From Rugalucina vietnamica (taxonomy: Eukaryota > Mollusca > Bivalvia > Lucinida > Lucinidae), in contig OZ024875.1 in NCBI GenBank assembly GCA_964017185.1, forward strand, positions 49,927,986 through 49,991,985: a stretch of DNA of 64,000 nt. Direction: 5' to 3'. The translations under genes were made by a program, and so were the position numbers. Under the pieces are notes generated by a model, which saw nothing but the letters and a program-made list of their open reading frames with translations, was not told where the DNA came from and did no database searches. Positions 12,301-21,589 of this stretch are shown in pieces. Position 1 is the stretch's first letter. The number at the start of each line of letters is the position of its first letter.

Positions 12301-15300
12301 GAATATTATGGTATTTAACCCCAGTGCAGGGGCAGATGAAGCCCTTGGGCCATTTTCTTTTTTCAGAATAATCAATATTCTGTCCATTTACCAATTTCCT
12401 GCTGATTTTCCCCTTCAAATAACATTTTATAAGCAGATGAGCCCCTGGGGTCCATTTTTTTTTCAGAATCATTAAATTTCAGTCCTACTGCCCATTTCCT
12501 GCAAGACTTTCACTTAAAATGACATTTTAAAAGGTTTCCCCATTCAAATGCATTGACAACCTATGTTGACCTTGCCATAAAATAAGTCAAGGTCACCACA
12601 GGGTTATGTTTTATACATACATTGTAGTACTTGAGTCATCCATACTTCATGCAAAGTTTCATTGAAATCGGTTCACCGGTTCTGGAGAAGAAGATATTTT
12701 ACCATATATGAGCATGGCGGCCATCTTGGTCATGTGACCTGGATTATTTATATACACATTGGTTCCCACTTCCTATAGATGCTTCATATAAAATTTGGCT
12801 TTGATTAACCGAGTGGTTTCAGAGAAAAAAATCTTTGAAAAGTGTGTATAGATGACAGACCGGCCAAGGTCAAGAGATGACCTTGACCTAAATTAATCAT
12901 ATACCTTTATCTAATCCATTAGTTGTTTGCATCTACCACTTTTCAGATCTCAGGCTGCAATAATTTTCAAAAAAAAGCTAATTTCCACTTTTCCCATTAT
13001 AAGTCTATGGAAACTTAAAGTTACCATAGCAACCAGAGTTCTTATCCGACTGGAATAAAAAACACAAATAATGTAGAGGCTACTGTCAGGAACATGTATA
13101 CAAAGTACAGGATTCATCCACTTGACAGTTTCTGAGGAGAAGATTTTTGAATGTTTTTTCAAAATTTTGCCCTTTATGGGGCCCCAGCAACCAATCAAAA
13201 TAAAGGATTAGGACAAAACTCGCAAGAAACATCAAACACTACTCAATAAACATTTCTACAAAAACAAAATTCAAATGTCTGCAATTTTAGCGGAAAAATA
13301 GCCGATTTCCACTTTTCCCATTATAAGTCTATGGAAATCTTAAGTTGCCATAGCAACCAGAGTTCTTATCCGCCTGGAATAAAAAACACAAATTATATAG
13401 AGGCCACTGTCAGGAACATGTATACAAAGTATAGGCTTCATTCCCTTGACAGTTTCTGAGAAGAAGATTTTTGAATGTTTTTCGAAATTTTGCCCTATAT
13501 GGGGCCCCTGCAACCAATCAAAATGAAGGATTAGGACAAAAGTCACATGAAACGTAGAGGACTACTCAATAAACATTTCTGCAAAAACAAAATTCAAATA
13601 TCTCCAACAAGACAGCAAAAATTGGCAATTTTCACTTTTTTCCATTATAAGTCTATGGGAAGCATAAGTTGCCATAGCAACCAGAGTCCTTATCCGATCA
13701 AAACAAAAAACACAATTATTCTTTCCCCCTACCTGTAGATGGTGTATGTGAAATATGAGAACAATCGGCCCAGCAGTTTCAGAGAAGAAGATCTTTGAAA
13801 TTGTGGACGACGGACGGACGGACGACGGACGGACGGACGCCGGAGCATGGGTATACTATAAGCTCACCTATGAGCCTTCGGCTCAGGTGAGCTAAAAACA
13901 TAAGTACGGGGGGAAGAAGGCACTTTGAATTTTGACCCCCCACCTATAGAAGTGAATTTCATCTCGAATGAGCCACCTACAGAACCATTCATTTCAATAA
14001 AACACCCTCCTACAGAAGCAAAATTTAATACGGATAGTAGTAGATTAAGTGGGAATTTTTTAGGAACAGAAGTAAATTTTTGTATTGCTGTTTTACGGAA
14101 CTGTATTGTGTGATTTTTGTCAAAAGTCATTAAAATAATGTTCTCACTATAATAATAAAGATTGAATACCTATTTTTTGAAAATATATCTTCATTTTATC
14201 ATCCTGATCAGCAAGCCATGTGGACAAGGAAGCTCAGCTTTCAAGAAAATTGGTCATGATGTAAGAGCCCTTGAAAAATCTCTCTCCAGGGTTACTTTTT
14301 GTTTATCAAAGGGCTCACTGAGAGATGCGAGTGTCAGACTAAAAGCAGATTTTTCTTAGTAAAAAAAAATACAATTGATCTTAGTCTCTTCATGGGTAGT
14401 TGTGTCTTGTGGAGACGTACATATCTTTCGATTACTATAACAATAATTCCAATACCCAGTGCATATTTCCTGTTCAAAATATAGCAGCAGAAGAGGAAGA
14501 ACGGTCAAAAAATATTTTCATAACGCACACCAGACACAGCAGTTAGATGATCAAATGATTGTGGCAATTAAATCAGCACTCTTCTATTTGCCAAGGGAGG
14601 AACCGGGAGGGGGGTATTTTAAGAGGTAATTTCTGAAAGATGTTTCATTACTTCAGGTACTTAACAGACCTTGGCTTCTCTATTTCTTCGAATATAACAG
14701 CAGCCAGTATACCATATTGTGTCAATCAGTAAACATAATCCATATTCGGGGGTGGGTGGGGGGGGGGTGGGGGGTTGGTGGGGGGGAGAGATGCTATAAT
14801 GTGATTCAATCAAAGACAGGAGCAGGCCAGATCATCATCTGTGATCGGCTCATTTCTAAGCTCAACTGCCTGGCTGTCATGCTTGAATAATTGTAAGCTA
14901 AACTACGGAAGATTTCTAAAGTTGTGTCCGATTCAACATATCGTCTTCGGCAATTGCGACATGGCATTGGTTCCGATTCTCTGTAAACCTCAATTATGGC
15001 ATTCTTTATGGACATCTTACCTTCAGACGTCTCCTTAAGAGACTGTAGGTCATGGCTTTCCAGCCATGACGCTATATCTGAAACTGAGAAGTTTCGAAAT
15101 TCGGATTCGGCGTCCATGTTGTACCACATGCTTTAAAAGAGAGTAGCTTCCCTTGCGGTCCGTATAAACACCCAAAACGTATTCGGGCTGTTTCGCTCCA
15201 AACCAATCACTACCATTCGGCAAACGTCCCAAAGGCGTTTCTCCGCCTTGCCAGCACAGAATTTATCACAAACCCCATCAAATGTCCAAAATAAATAACA

Positions 15301-18300
15301 AACCACTCCCAAATCTATAGTGTCTTTTTAGTGTTAGTAATGTATTTTAATGTGTGATGGGAGTGGCCTGGGTGAAATCTCAGTGGTATGTGAAAAACAG
15401 AGCATTCCATATAGCCCCACGTTACAAGTGTGTGTGTGTGTGCGTGTGTGCATGTATGTATACCTATGTATGTGTATGTTATTATTTGGCCCATTTCTTG
15501 AGCACTTTAATTTAAGCATTAAGATAAAACTATTCACTATTTTTGCATTATCTGCTGGTTTCCTGCTTACAAAAAATCAACATTGAAAATACAGGTAAAA
15601 AGGAACCCCTGACCTCTGAACCCCTGATCTCAAAGGTCAGGGGGGGGGGGGTGTCTTGTTACACATATTTCCAATAATTATTATTTTGAAGCTGGGAACC
15701 AGCAGACTATGCAAAAGTGGTGAATAGACTCTGACCTTAGGGGGGGGGGGGATGTTCGAATTTGAGTTGCAACGTGGTTGGAGTGCTGTATTCTAGAAGG
15801 TTTAGGGGCGAGTTTTGAGCATTTTGGGATGGGCTTTAGCTGCTCCACTGCATTGTCATAAGATTTCAGCAGCTCTATAAACAGAATAGGAAACTTGCAG
15901 ACCCTCAGATATGACGTTGTATTTACTACAAGAATGAGCCAGTTAAAATCCAGAGCTGGCAGGTTAGGCAAAGGTCAACATTGGTTTGTGATAGTCTTCT
16001 ATTTGAAGATATGGAATGGTCTAGGATGGGCTGTGCTTTTGGCGAGTTGGGGTGTTTCACGGACCGCAATAAACTGCGAGTTGGCATTAACAGCAGGTAA
16101 TGCAAAAAAGGTGAATACCCATGATGCAAACAGGTCATCCTAAAATCATAAAGTGAACACACAGTTTCCCATGCATGACACTAGTTAATAGATCATCCCA
16201 AACCACTCACAACATACACTACCTTCTCCAGACCCCCTCTGGCAGACTAGATTGAGGTCAAACCATCCAAAACGGTCATATATTATCCCATTCCACAGGT
16301 CTGAGACTGATGTTATGGTGTTTTAACAAATTGAGGTGGTTTGGGTTTCGGGTGGTTTGGGGTGTTTCCAGGGACTGGATCGGTCTCGTAATTCGGCCAT
16401 TTTCTATACTGGTACCCCGTTATCACCTATATACGTATAGGGCAGGTACAAGTCAAGCCATTTTCATGATTCTGACGGATTTTTTGTGTTGTTTTTATTT
16501 TGTAATATTTCTTCTTTTTAGCTTGTTTAATTTGCTTCTATACATTGCATTGAATTTTACACCTTAGAACCGATTTTCAACACGAAAAAATACCCCACCT
16601 CCTATAGAAGTAATTTTTCTCCAACTCCCACCACGTACAGAAGTATTTTAACCAACGAAGGACCCTATGATAGAAGTTTATTAAAGTGCCGTCTTCCTGG
16701 GGTACCTATGTTCAACTGGAATAGCCCTTAAGAGTTGGGTGGCCATTTTGAGCTGGAAATCAAAACAGATTGTTTCCATGGCATTGCTAGGACAATGATG
16801 ATGTCAAAACTTAGCAGTTAATCCTGGCTATGTACCCCGCTATCCGCAGCCCTAAATGAGACGAGATTTTCAATTACCGGTGCATGATAATACAATTTCC
16901 TTTAAAACTTTGGCTATTTGCTTTCAGAACATGCAAGAAGACATATTGGAGTGTTTGGTGTCAATCATGAAATATATGTTAGAGAGGGAATATAATAAGG
17001 TATGTTGTAATTGGTTGATTTACCTGAGCTATTTCATAGAAGCACTCTGTGAATATTTTTTTAACATTCAGTGTGCCTTATGGTATAGGTCTCCATATCT
17101 TGTGTGTTCATTTGGCTTGATTTGGTTGATATTATTTTATGCAATTCATTTTGTGAAACTAAATGAAACAGAGGACCAATGGTCTTATAAACGCTCACCT
17201 GAGACCTGAGATATACATTATATACTAATAAACTTTTTTGACTACAATGGCAATATGCATGTATATAACCCCAGGGCAGGGTCAGAATAACCCTTGGAGT
17301 CAATGTCTTTTCAAATCATGAAAATTCAGTCCATTTGCCAATTTACTGCAAGTTTTGCCCTTCAAATGACATTTTAACAATTTTCCCCATTCAAATGCAT
17401 GGGCAACCTAAGTTGACCTTGTCGTAAAATAGGTCAAGGTCATCCCAGGGTCATGATTGATATAAATTTGAAGACCGCCATTACTTGATGTTTCATGCCA
17501 AGTTTCAAAATCATAGGCCTCCTGGTTCTGAAAAAGGAGATTTTTTAAAATGTTTGTTATTTATAGCTATGGTGGCCATCTTGGTCATGTGACCATGACT
17601 ATTTATGAAAACTTTTTTTCACTCTTCCTGAGGATGCTCAACATAAAGTTTGGTTTTGATTGGCCAAGCGGTCTTAGAGATGTTAGAATATTTTGGTCAT
17701 TTACATGTATACAGTATAGACCCGGGGCAGGGGCAGACAACTGCCTGGGCCTAATATATTATCATATGCATAAATTTTCTGTCCATTTGCTCATTCCTAG
17801 CAAGTTTTCTGCCATTAAATGACATTTTCCTATTTTTCCCCATTCAAACACATGGGCCACCTAAGTTGACCTTGCCGTAAGGTAGGTCAAGGTCATCCCA
17901 GGGTCATGATTTATACAAACTTTGTAGAGCTCCATTCCCAGATGCTAATACCAAGTTTCAAAATCGTAAGTCTTCTGGTTCTGGAAAAGAAGATTTTTTA
18001 AAGGTCTTTGCTATTTATAGCCATGGCAGCCATCTTGGTCATGTGACCTTGAACATTTATATAAACTTTCATTCCCTCTTCCTAAGGATGCTCCACATAA
18101 AGTTTGGCTTTGATTGGCCAAGCAGTTTCAGAGAAGAAGGTGTTTGTATATTTTGGTCATATTCGTACATGTATATAGCCCCGGGGCAGGGGCAGACAAC
18201 CCCCTGGTCCCAAAATATTTTCATAAACATAAATCTTCTGTCCATTCGTTCATTTTCTAGCAAGTTTCCTGCCATTAAATGACATTTTCCTATTTTTTCC

Positions 18301-20076
18301 CATTCAAATGCATGGGCGACCTAAGTTGACCTTGCCATAAAAAAGGTCAAGGTCATCCCAGGGTCATGATTTATACAAACTTTGTAGAGCTCCATTGCCT
18401 GATGTTTCATGCCAGGTTTCAAAATCATAGGCCTTCTGGTTCTGGAGAAGAAGATTTTCAAAGGTTTTTGCTATTTATAGCCCTGGTGGCCATCTTGGTC
18501 ATGTGACCATGACCATTTATACAAACTTTTGTTCCCCCTTCCTATGGATGCTCCACATGAAATTTGAATTTGACTGGCCAAGTGGTTTCAGAGAAGAAGT
18601 TGATTGAAAAGTGTGAACGACAACAACAACAACAACGCCAACGACAACAATGACGACAGATGACAGAACATGGGTATACTATAAGCTCACCTGTGAGCCT
18701 TCGGCTCAGGTGAGCTAAAAAAAAAATATTGACACATATTAGCCCCACCTTTTATCAGACATAAGTGAGCCATGATGCGAGAAAACCGGTCTTTGGGTTT
18801 CCAACCAGGTCTGACACAAACCGGCCTATGCACCTACAGAAGATTGCTTGAAGCTTGAAGTTTTGGGTTTATGAAGAAGAGGAATTGTACTACACCTTAA
18901 GCGAAAGCAAATGCGCTGATCAGCTGTGCAGTTACTGCACAGCTGATCTGCGCCTTTAGTTATAGCAAAGGCAAAAATTCAATTTTCTCGCAACGTAGCT
19001 CAAGTTATGTTGGATTTCGTTATATACATGATGTCATAAGCTGAATGTAAATAATTTTATTTCAGGCTCATGATGCCTATTTAGAGATGGCTATCGGCAA
19101 TGCTGCCTGGCCTATAGGAGTAACTATGGTCGGCATTCACGCTCGTACGGGTCGAGAAAAGATCTCATCAAGATACGTGGCACATGTACTCAATGACGAA
19201 ACACAGAGAAAATATATTCAGGTGAGAAATTACTATACATGTAAATCTATTTCTTTGAATTGGAAAGGAGTTACATAATGAGATTGTGTCTTCAGTGTTT
19301 CTGCGAATGACAAAAACCAAGGCTAAAGGCCTGCAAAGCATGGTGTAGTGGTTAGGCTACTCACCTTGTAAACAAGGGGTTTTGAGTAAGAGCCCAGACA
19401 TCTCTTAAGTCTTCAAATGAGATTTTAAATGGAGGTTCCATCTCCATATTACCACAGCTGTTGTGAGTGATGTAAAGTGCAAACAGCATCATCACCACTA
19501 AACCATGGTTAGAGGCTTGAGACTTAAGGAAGTGGCAGGATTTACAAATTAGGCAGTGAGAAATGAGCCCCTGCATTAAATAACCAAGAATTTGCATATG
19601 TGAAAACAAAGACACAGATCAGCTGTGCAGTAACTGCACTGCTGATCAGCATCTTTGTTTTCGCTACACGGATAGTACAATCGCTCTTCTTCTTAAATCC
19701 GAAATTTCAAGCTTCTAACCTGCTAGCGTGACTGTACAGCCTGGTTTATGTCAGACCTGGTCAGAACCCCAAATTGTTGGTTTTCTCATGCACAGGCTCA
19801 ATTATTACCTTTCACTGTTGCTTTACATCCATGGTAACAGCTGAAGTCATGCCAGGGCAGTGTTTAACCCTAACTTCATTGACCCTAGGGCATTGTATAT
19901 ACTTTTGCCATAAACCGGCAACTGTTTCTTCTTGAACCAACAGAAGAAATAATTTCACAAAATTGTGATTTTGATTTGTTTATTTGCAGGGATTAAAAAG
20001 AATCATGACACAGGCCCAGCTAGTGTTCCCTACAGACCCGTCAAAAAGTTATATGTTCGAACCCATACATCACTGA
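3361..20076 (+). CDS. PRPF18: Pre-mRNA-splicing factor 18 (complete, ten exons)
   Basis: Coding exons: 3361-3426, 4694-4798, 7504-7587, 7941-8054, 9445-9591, 10731-10799, 11951-12091, 16928-16999, 19066-19221, 19990-20076. They join to 346 aa, close to the roughly 342 aa of vertebrate PRPF18; all nine introns are GT-AG and phase 0. The start [12 protein letters not shown] matches the family N-terminus. The small splicing-factor motif lies in exon 4 (about residues 86-110, [17 protein letters not shown]). The helical Prp18 domain covers about 190-340 and includes the conserved loop near 287-297 (HARTGREK). The end FPTDPSK is also typical. The protein acts in the nucleus in the second catalytic step of splicing with Slu7. 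A degenerate copy of exon 5 lies in intron 4. Identification is very secure. Confidence 0.97.
3640..4290. other. PRPF18 intron 1, left part
   Basis: AT-rich intron sequence. No gene, repeat or inverted structure was recognised here. Confidence 0.5.
4300..4395 (+). mobile_element. GAGCC-hairpin MITE, partial copy
   Basis: Only the central hairpin survives: GCGAAAACAAAGGCGCAG, a degraded stem, then GCTGATCAGCGCCTTTG. The outer ends are lost. In PRPF18 intron 1. Confidence 0.75.
5073..5306 (+). mobile_element. GAGCC-hairpin MITE, full copy
   Basis: Runs from GAGCCGCCTCATGGG to the matching GAGGCGGCTC. AAAT flanks both sides. The central stem CTTCGCGGTAACCGCGAAG is a perfect palindrome. PRPF18 intron 2. 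Confidence 0.9.
5564..5610 (+). repeat. GTCC/GTC microsatellite
   Basis: CCGTC and GTCC units (ACGG on the other strand) sit beside the 166-bp array, as in pearl-like elements. Confidence 0.9.
5758..7257 (+). repeat. 166-bp tandem array inside pearl-like copy 1
   Basis: The word AGACTTAC/AGACCTAC recurs at about 5758, 5924, 6091, 6256, 6422, 6589, 6755, 6922, 7088 and 7257, giving a period of 165-169 bp. Two unit types alternate: one has CTATGGG with ACAGGGCCCAC, the other ACAATGGG/ACAATAGG with ACTAGGCCCAC. The higher-order unit is therefore about 332 bp. Confidence 0.9.
8227..8453. mobile_element. MITE with GGTTATAAAACTTTT ends
   Basis: GGTTATAAAACTTTT at the left is matched by AAAAGTTTTATAACC at the right. 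The middle holds a near-perfect palindrome centred on CAACAATTGTTG (about 8348-8405). PRPF18 intron 4. Confidence 0.8.
8515..8751 (-). mobile_element. GAGCC-hairpin MITE, full copy
   Basis: AGAT is duplicated at 8511-8514 and 8752-8755, direct support for a 4-bp target duplication. The central stem is partly decayed. PRPF18 intron 4. Confidence 0.9.
8908..9385 (+). pseudogene. Degenerate duplicate of PRPF18 exon 5, split by a SINE
   Basis: 8908-8930 matches the end of intron 4 and the first bases of exon 5 (GGTGGTGGGTATGCCA). 9275-9385 continues with the rest (ACTTCAAGG..GCTATGGACCAGGT and on to AAAGATGATGGGAG). The copy has in-frame stops (TTA TAA TAA) and has lost its acceptor AG and donor. 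Between the halves is a 344-bp insertion with two tRNA-like heads. The true exon lies 60 bp further right at 9445-9591. The simplest reading is a local tandem duplication of the exon followed by SINE insertion and decay. Confidence 0.85.
8931..9274 (+). mobile_element. tRNA-derived SINE pair inside the dead exon copy
   Basis: Two tRNA-like heads occur: one near 8950 (TAGCTCAGTGGTAG box A, degraded box B) and one near 9181 (TAGCTCTGTGGTAG, then GGTTCAAGTCCCGACC as a good box B). Each is followed by CCACATTCTTTTTCCGCC and CTGTGAC. A G-rich stretch (9147-9172) separates them. No complete cloverleaf was found, so these are SINE parts and not tRNA genes. Confidence 0.7.
9998..10221 (+). mobile_element. 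GAGCC-hairpin MITE, internally shortened
   Basis: Both ends are present, but the hairpin has lost the second half of its tip (GCAGATCAGCTTCGCGGT runs straight into GCTGATCAGCGCC). PRPF18 intron 5. Confidence 0.85.
10445..10710 (+). mobile_element. MITE family 2 (ACGAAAACACGCCCATG ends), copy 1
   Basis: Left ATTACGAAAACACGCCCATG pairs with right CGGACATGTTTTCATGAT. The centre is an inverted pair around GTGGGTACACGCTGAGGCGG..CGAGTACCCATAA. It ends about 20 bp before PRPF18 exon 6. Other copies lie at 26481-26748 and 28740-29025. Confidence 0.75.
10829..11062 (-). mobile_element. GAGCC-hairpin MITE, full copy
   Basis: Both ends are intact and the stem is nearly perfect (CTTCGTGGTTACCGCGAAG). 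Flanks AAGT and ATTT do not match. PRPF18 intron 6. Confidence 0.88.
11277..11502 (-). mobile_element. GAGCC-hairpin MITE, degraded copy
   Basis: Ends are recognisable; the stem has lost several bases. PRPF18 intron 6, about 175 bp before the next copy. Confidence 0.85.
11678..11912 (+). mobile_element. GAGCC-hairpin MITE, GAGCCTGTGCATG subtype
   Basis: ACTT is duplicated on both sides (11674-11677 and 11913-11916). The ends belong to a second subtype, GAGCCTGTGCATGGG with ATGCACAGGCTC. PRPF18 intron 6, its third copy in this intron. Confidence 0.9.
12235..13896 (+). mobile_element. Pearl-like element, copy 2 (nested in the 4.5-kb element)
   Basis: Begins at the GAGGACCAATGGTCCT palindrome and ends with the GCTCACCTATGAGCCTTCGG..GGTGAGCT hairpin. 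An ACGG microsatellite (13805-13842) precedes the end. Inside are about three tandem units of about 324 bp (near 12980, 13306 and 13632, sharing CCCATTATAAGTCTATGG). It interrupts the left inverted repeat of the surrounding element. Confidence 0.78.
12975..13700 (+). repeat. ~324-bp tandem repeat in pearl-like copy 2
   Basis: CCACTTTTCCCATTATAAGT and GCAACCAATCAAAAT recur with a spacing of about 324-326 bp. Open frames in this array are repeat artefacts. Confidence 0.85.
14520..14592 (-). mobile_element. SINE head fragment
   Basis: CACCAGACACAGCAGTTAGATGATC matches the tRNA-related head of the SINE at 50205-50450, here cut short. Confidence 0.6.
14746..14790 (+). repeat. G-rich tract with quadruplex potential
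   Basis: Runs of three to nine G separated by one or two T. Similar G-runs occur near 9147, 15641, 15739 and 25897. Confidence 0.7.
14806..15129 (-). other. Unassigned 107-aa ORF inside the 4.5-kb element
   Basis: The frame starts [13 protein letters not shown] and has an ordinary amino-acid mix, including a CRNCRRRY patch. Residues 13-30 loosely recall the start of a SAM-like helix bundle, but there is no firm match. It could be a remnant of an element-encoded protein or chance. Kept as an ORF only. Confidence 0.2.
15425..15480. repeat. (GT)n-type microsatellite
   Basis: GTGTGTGTGTGCGTGTGTGCATGTATG tract (shown in parts), degraded towards the right. Confidence 0.8.
17170..18716 (+). mobile_element. 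Pearl-like element, copy 3
   Basis: Starts GAGGACCAATGGTC..ACGCTCACCTGAGA and ends GCTCACCTGTGAGCCTTCGG..GGTGAGCT. About three units of about 450 bp repeat the words GTTGACCTTGCC, CCCAGGGTCATGAT and GCCATCTTGGTCATGTGACC. A CAACAACGA-rich simple repeat replaces the ACGG array near the end. PRPF18 intron 8. Confidence 0.75.
18777..19001 (-). mobile_element. GAGCC-hairpin MITE, TGTGCAG stem variant
   Basis: AAGT is duplicated at 18773-18776 and 19002-19005. The hairpin tip reads CTGTGCAGTTACTGCACAG: both arms differ from the commoner TTCGCGG form yet still pair. PRPF18 intron 8. Confidence 0.9.
19333..19400 (+). mobile_element. Possible tRNA-derived SINE head
   Basis: TGGTGTAGTGGTTA resembles a box A and AGGGGTTTTGAGTAAGAGCCC a decayed box B. 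No complete tRNA fold. Confidence 0.35.
19565..19799 (+). mobile_element. GAGCC-hairpin MITE, TGTGCAG stem variant
   Basis: Ends are of the GAGCCxxTGCAT subtype; the hairpin tip is CTGTGCAGTAACTGCACTG. PRPF18 intron 9. Confidence 0.85.
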
Positions 20077-20174
20077 TGCTGACACTGCCAGAGAACTTCA
20101 TATATTTCTTACTGATTTCTTGGAAGAGGAAGCTGTCCCATGCTGACATTGGGTTTACATGGGCCATGTTAATT

Positions 20175-20409
20175 GAGCCGCGACGCGAGAAAACCGGTCT
20201 TCGGGATTTCCGACCAGGTCCGACACAAACCGGGCTGTACAGTCTCAGAAACAGGCTAGAAGCTTGAAATTTCGGATATAAGAAGAAGAGGAAATATACT
20301 ATCCGTGTAGCGAAAACAAAGGCGCTGATCAGCTTCGCGGTTACCGCGAAGCTGATCTGCGCCTTTGTTTTCGCCTAGGCAAAAATCCGGTTTTCTCACG
20401 ATGCGGCTC
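20175..20409 (-). mobile_element. GAGCC-hairpin MITE, third end subtype, in the PRPF18 3' region
   Basis: AATT is duplicated at 20171-20174 and 20410-20413. Ends are GAGCCGCGACGCGAG and CTCACGATGCGGCTC, with CCGGTCTTC/CCGGTTTTC inside. The stem is perfect. It begins 98 bp after the PRPF18 stop codon, so the 3' UTR may include it. Confidence 0.9.
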
Positions 20410-20586
20410 AATTCTATCAGAGAATATTTTGTATATTCTTTACTGACATACGTCTCAGAAGAGGGGGCTGACCGAAGTGGACATACGATCCAGATGGACC
20501 TTGTGGAGAAACAAGAGGCACAAAGGGCAATGATGGCTCACCTGATGCACTTTAGAAAAGTTAATGCACTATAATTGTTAGATGAA

Positions 20587-20814
20587 TACTGTAGATCCGG
20601 AAATATTCGCAAGAATTTAATTTTCGCTAATATTCACGAATTGGTTGCCTCGCGAATTCAAAGTTCTCGCTAATAAAGAGTCACTATAAACTTTATAGAA
20701 TACAAATGATTATTCAGTGAGAATTCACACTCGCAAATTCAAGAACTGGCTAATAATTCGGAAATAGAAAATTCGCGAAATGAAAGTCACTCAAAAATTT
20801 CTGAATTTACAGTA
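20587..20814. mobile_element. Mariner-type MITE with TACTGTA ends
   Basis: TACTGTAGATCCGGAAAT and ATTTCTGAATTTACAGTA are inverted. TA at each end fits a Tc1/mariner-type target. It contains TTCGCxAATATTC words and an AATAAA at 20672-20677 that could serve as a PRPF18 polyadenylation signal (inference). Confidence 0.7.
20672..20677 (+). promoter_or_regulatory. Candidate PRPF18 polyadenylation signal AATAAA
   Basis: A canonical AATAAA noted downstream of the stop, about 600 bp away, inside a MITE. No transcript evidence. Confidence 0.25.
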
Positions 20815-20919
20815 GTCCTGAGTCATCCTACTTTGGGCAGCCCAGCCCTATATTGATCATGTTAAAAATGGGATTCACAGAGAAAATACTTCTGCTCATG
20901 GTTTTCCCAAAGTTTTCAA

Positions 20920-21105
20920 CTAAGTCAGATGCAAACTGAGATGGCTAGAGGCTTGAAATTTCGGATTTAGATTGTAGGGGAATCATTCTCTTTATGTAGT
21001 AAAAAATCTTTTGATTTAGATTGTGGTGGAATCATTGTTTACATAGTGAAAGTAAGGTCCTGATCAGCTTGGCAGATGTAATGCAGCTGGTCTGTACTTT
21101 ACCTG
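20920..21105. mobile_element. Degraded GAGCC-hairpin MITE
   Basis: GATGCAAACTGAGATGGCTAG and GGCTTGAAATTTCGGATTTAG are inner parts of the family. The hairpin is mostly gone. Confidence 0.55.
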
Positions 21106-21110
21106 CATAT

Positions 21111-21335
21111 GAGCCTGTGCATGAGAAAACCAACAATTTGGGTTCCGACCAGGTCTGACACAAACCGGGCTGTACAGTCACAGAAGAGGGCTAGAAGCTT
21201 GAAATTTCGGATTTAAGAAGAGGGATCATACTATCTGTGTGGTGAAAACAAAGGTGCTGATAAGCTTCGCGGTTACTGCGAAGCTGATCTGCGTCTTTGT
21301 TTTTGCATATGCAGATTGTTGGTTACTCATAAGGT
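21111..21335 (-). mobile_element. GAGCC-hairpin MITE, right end decayed
   Basis: Starts GAGCCTGTGCATGAG; the stem CTTCGCGGTTACTGCGAAG is almost perfect. The last 20 bp are degraded. Lies between the convergent PRPF18 and sulfotransferase genes. Confidence 0.8.
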
Positions 21336-21589
21336 GAATAATATGTGAAAAATAGGTTTCCTCAGATGCAATGATGTTGCAGTCTATTTTTACAATGCTG
21401 GCATTGAACTGAACTGTTGTGTAAAAATTTGTATATAGAAACACTGCTTTATTCACCGTCATAAGTTATTTCATTTGTTTGTCTTTTTGTTTGCACCAAA
21501 AGTGACGAAGACTTTTGTCCACCTTCTGTATATTGCACAACTTGAAATTATGACTTAAGAGATTCAGCTCTAAGTATTTCTTCTTATTG

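Larger units (their letters stand above)
12222..16727. mobile_element. 4.5-kb Harbinger-like element with a nested pearl-like insertion
   Basis: GGGCTATTCCAGT begins the left end and ACTGGAATAGCCC ends the right end, each flanked by TTA (12219-12221 and 16728-16730). After the nested element the left end resumes at about 13897 with AACATAAGTAC..GAAGGCACTTT, matching the inverted right end AACATAGGTACCCC..GACGGCACTTT. A 3-bp TTA duplication with GGGC ends suggests PIF/Harbinger. Repeated CCACCTATAGAAGT-type words sit just inside both ends. Nothing like a transposase was recognised. It occupies PRPF18 intron 7. Confidence 0.7.

Noticed and set aside
14806-15129. Possible SAM-domain protein
   Set aside because: Only a weak resemblance over about 20 residues; lies inside a transposable element. 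Kept only as an unassigned ORF.
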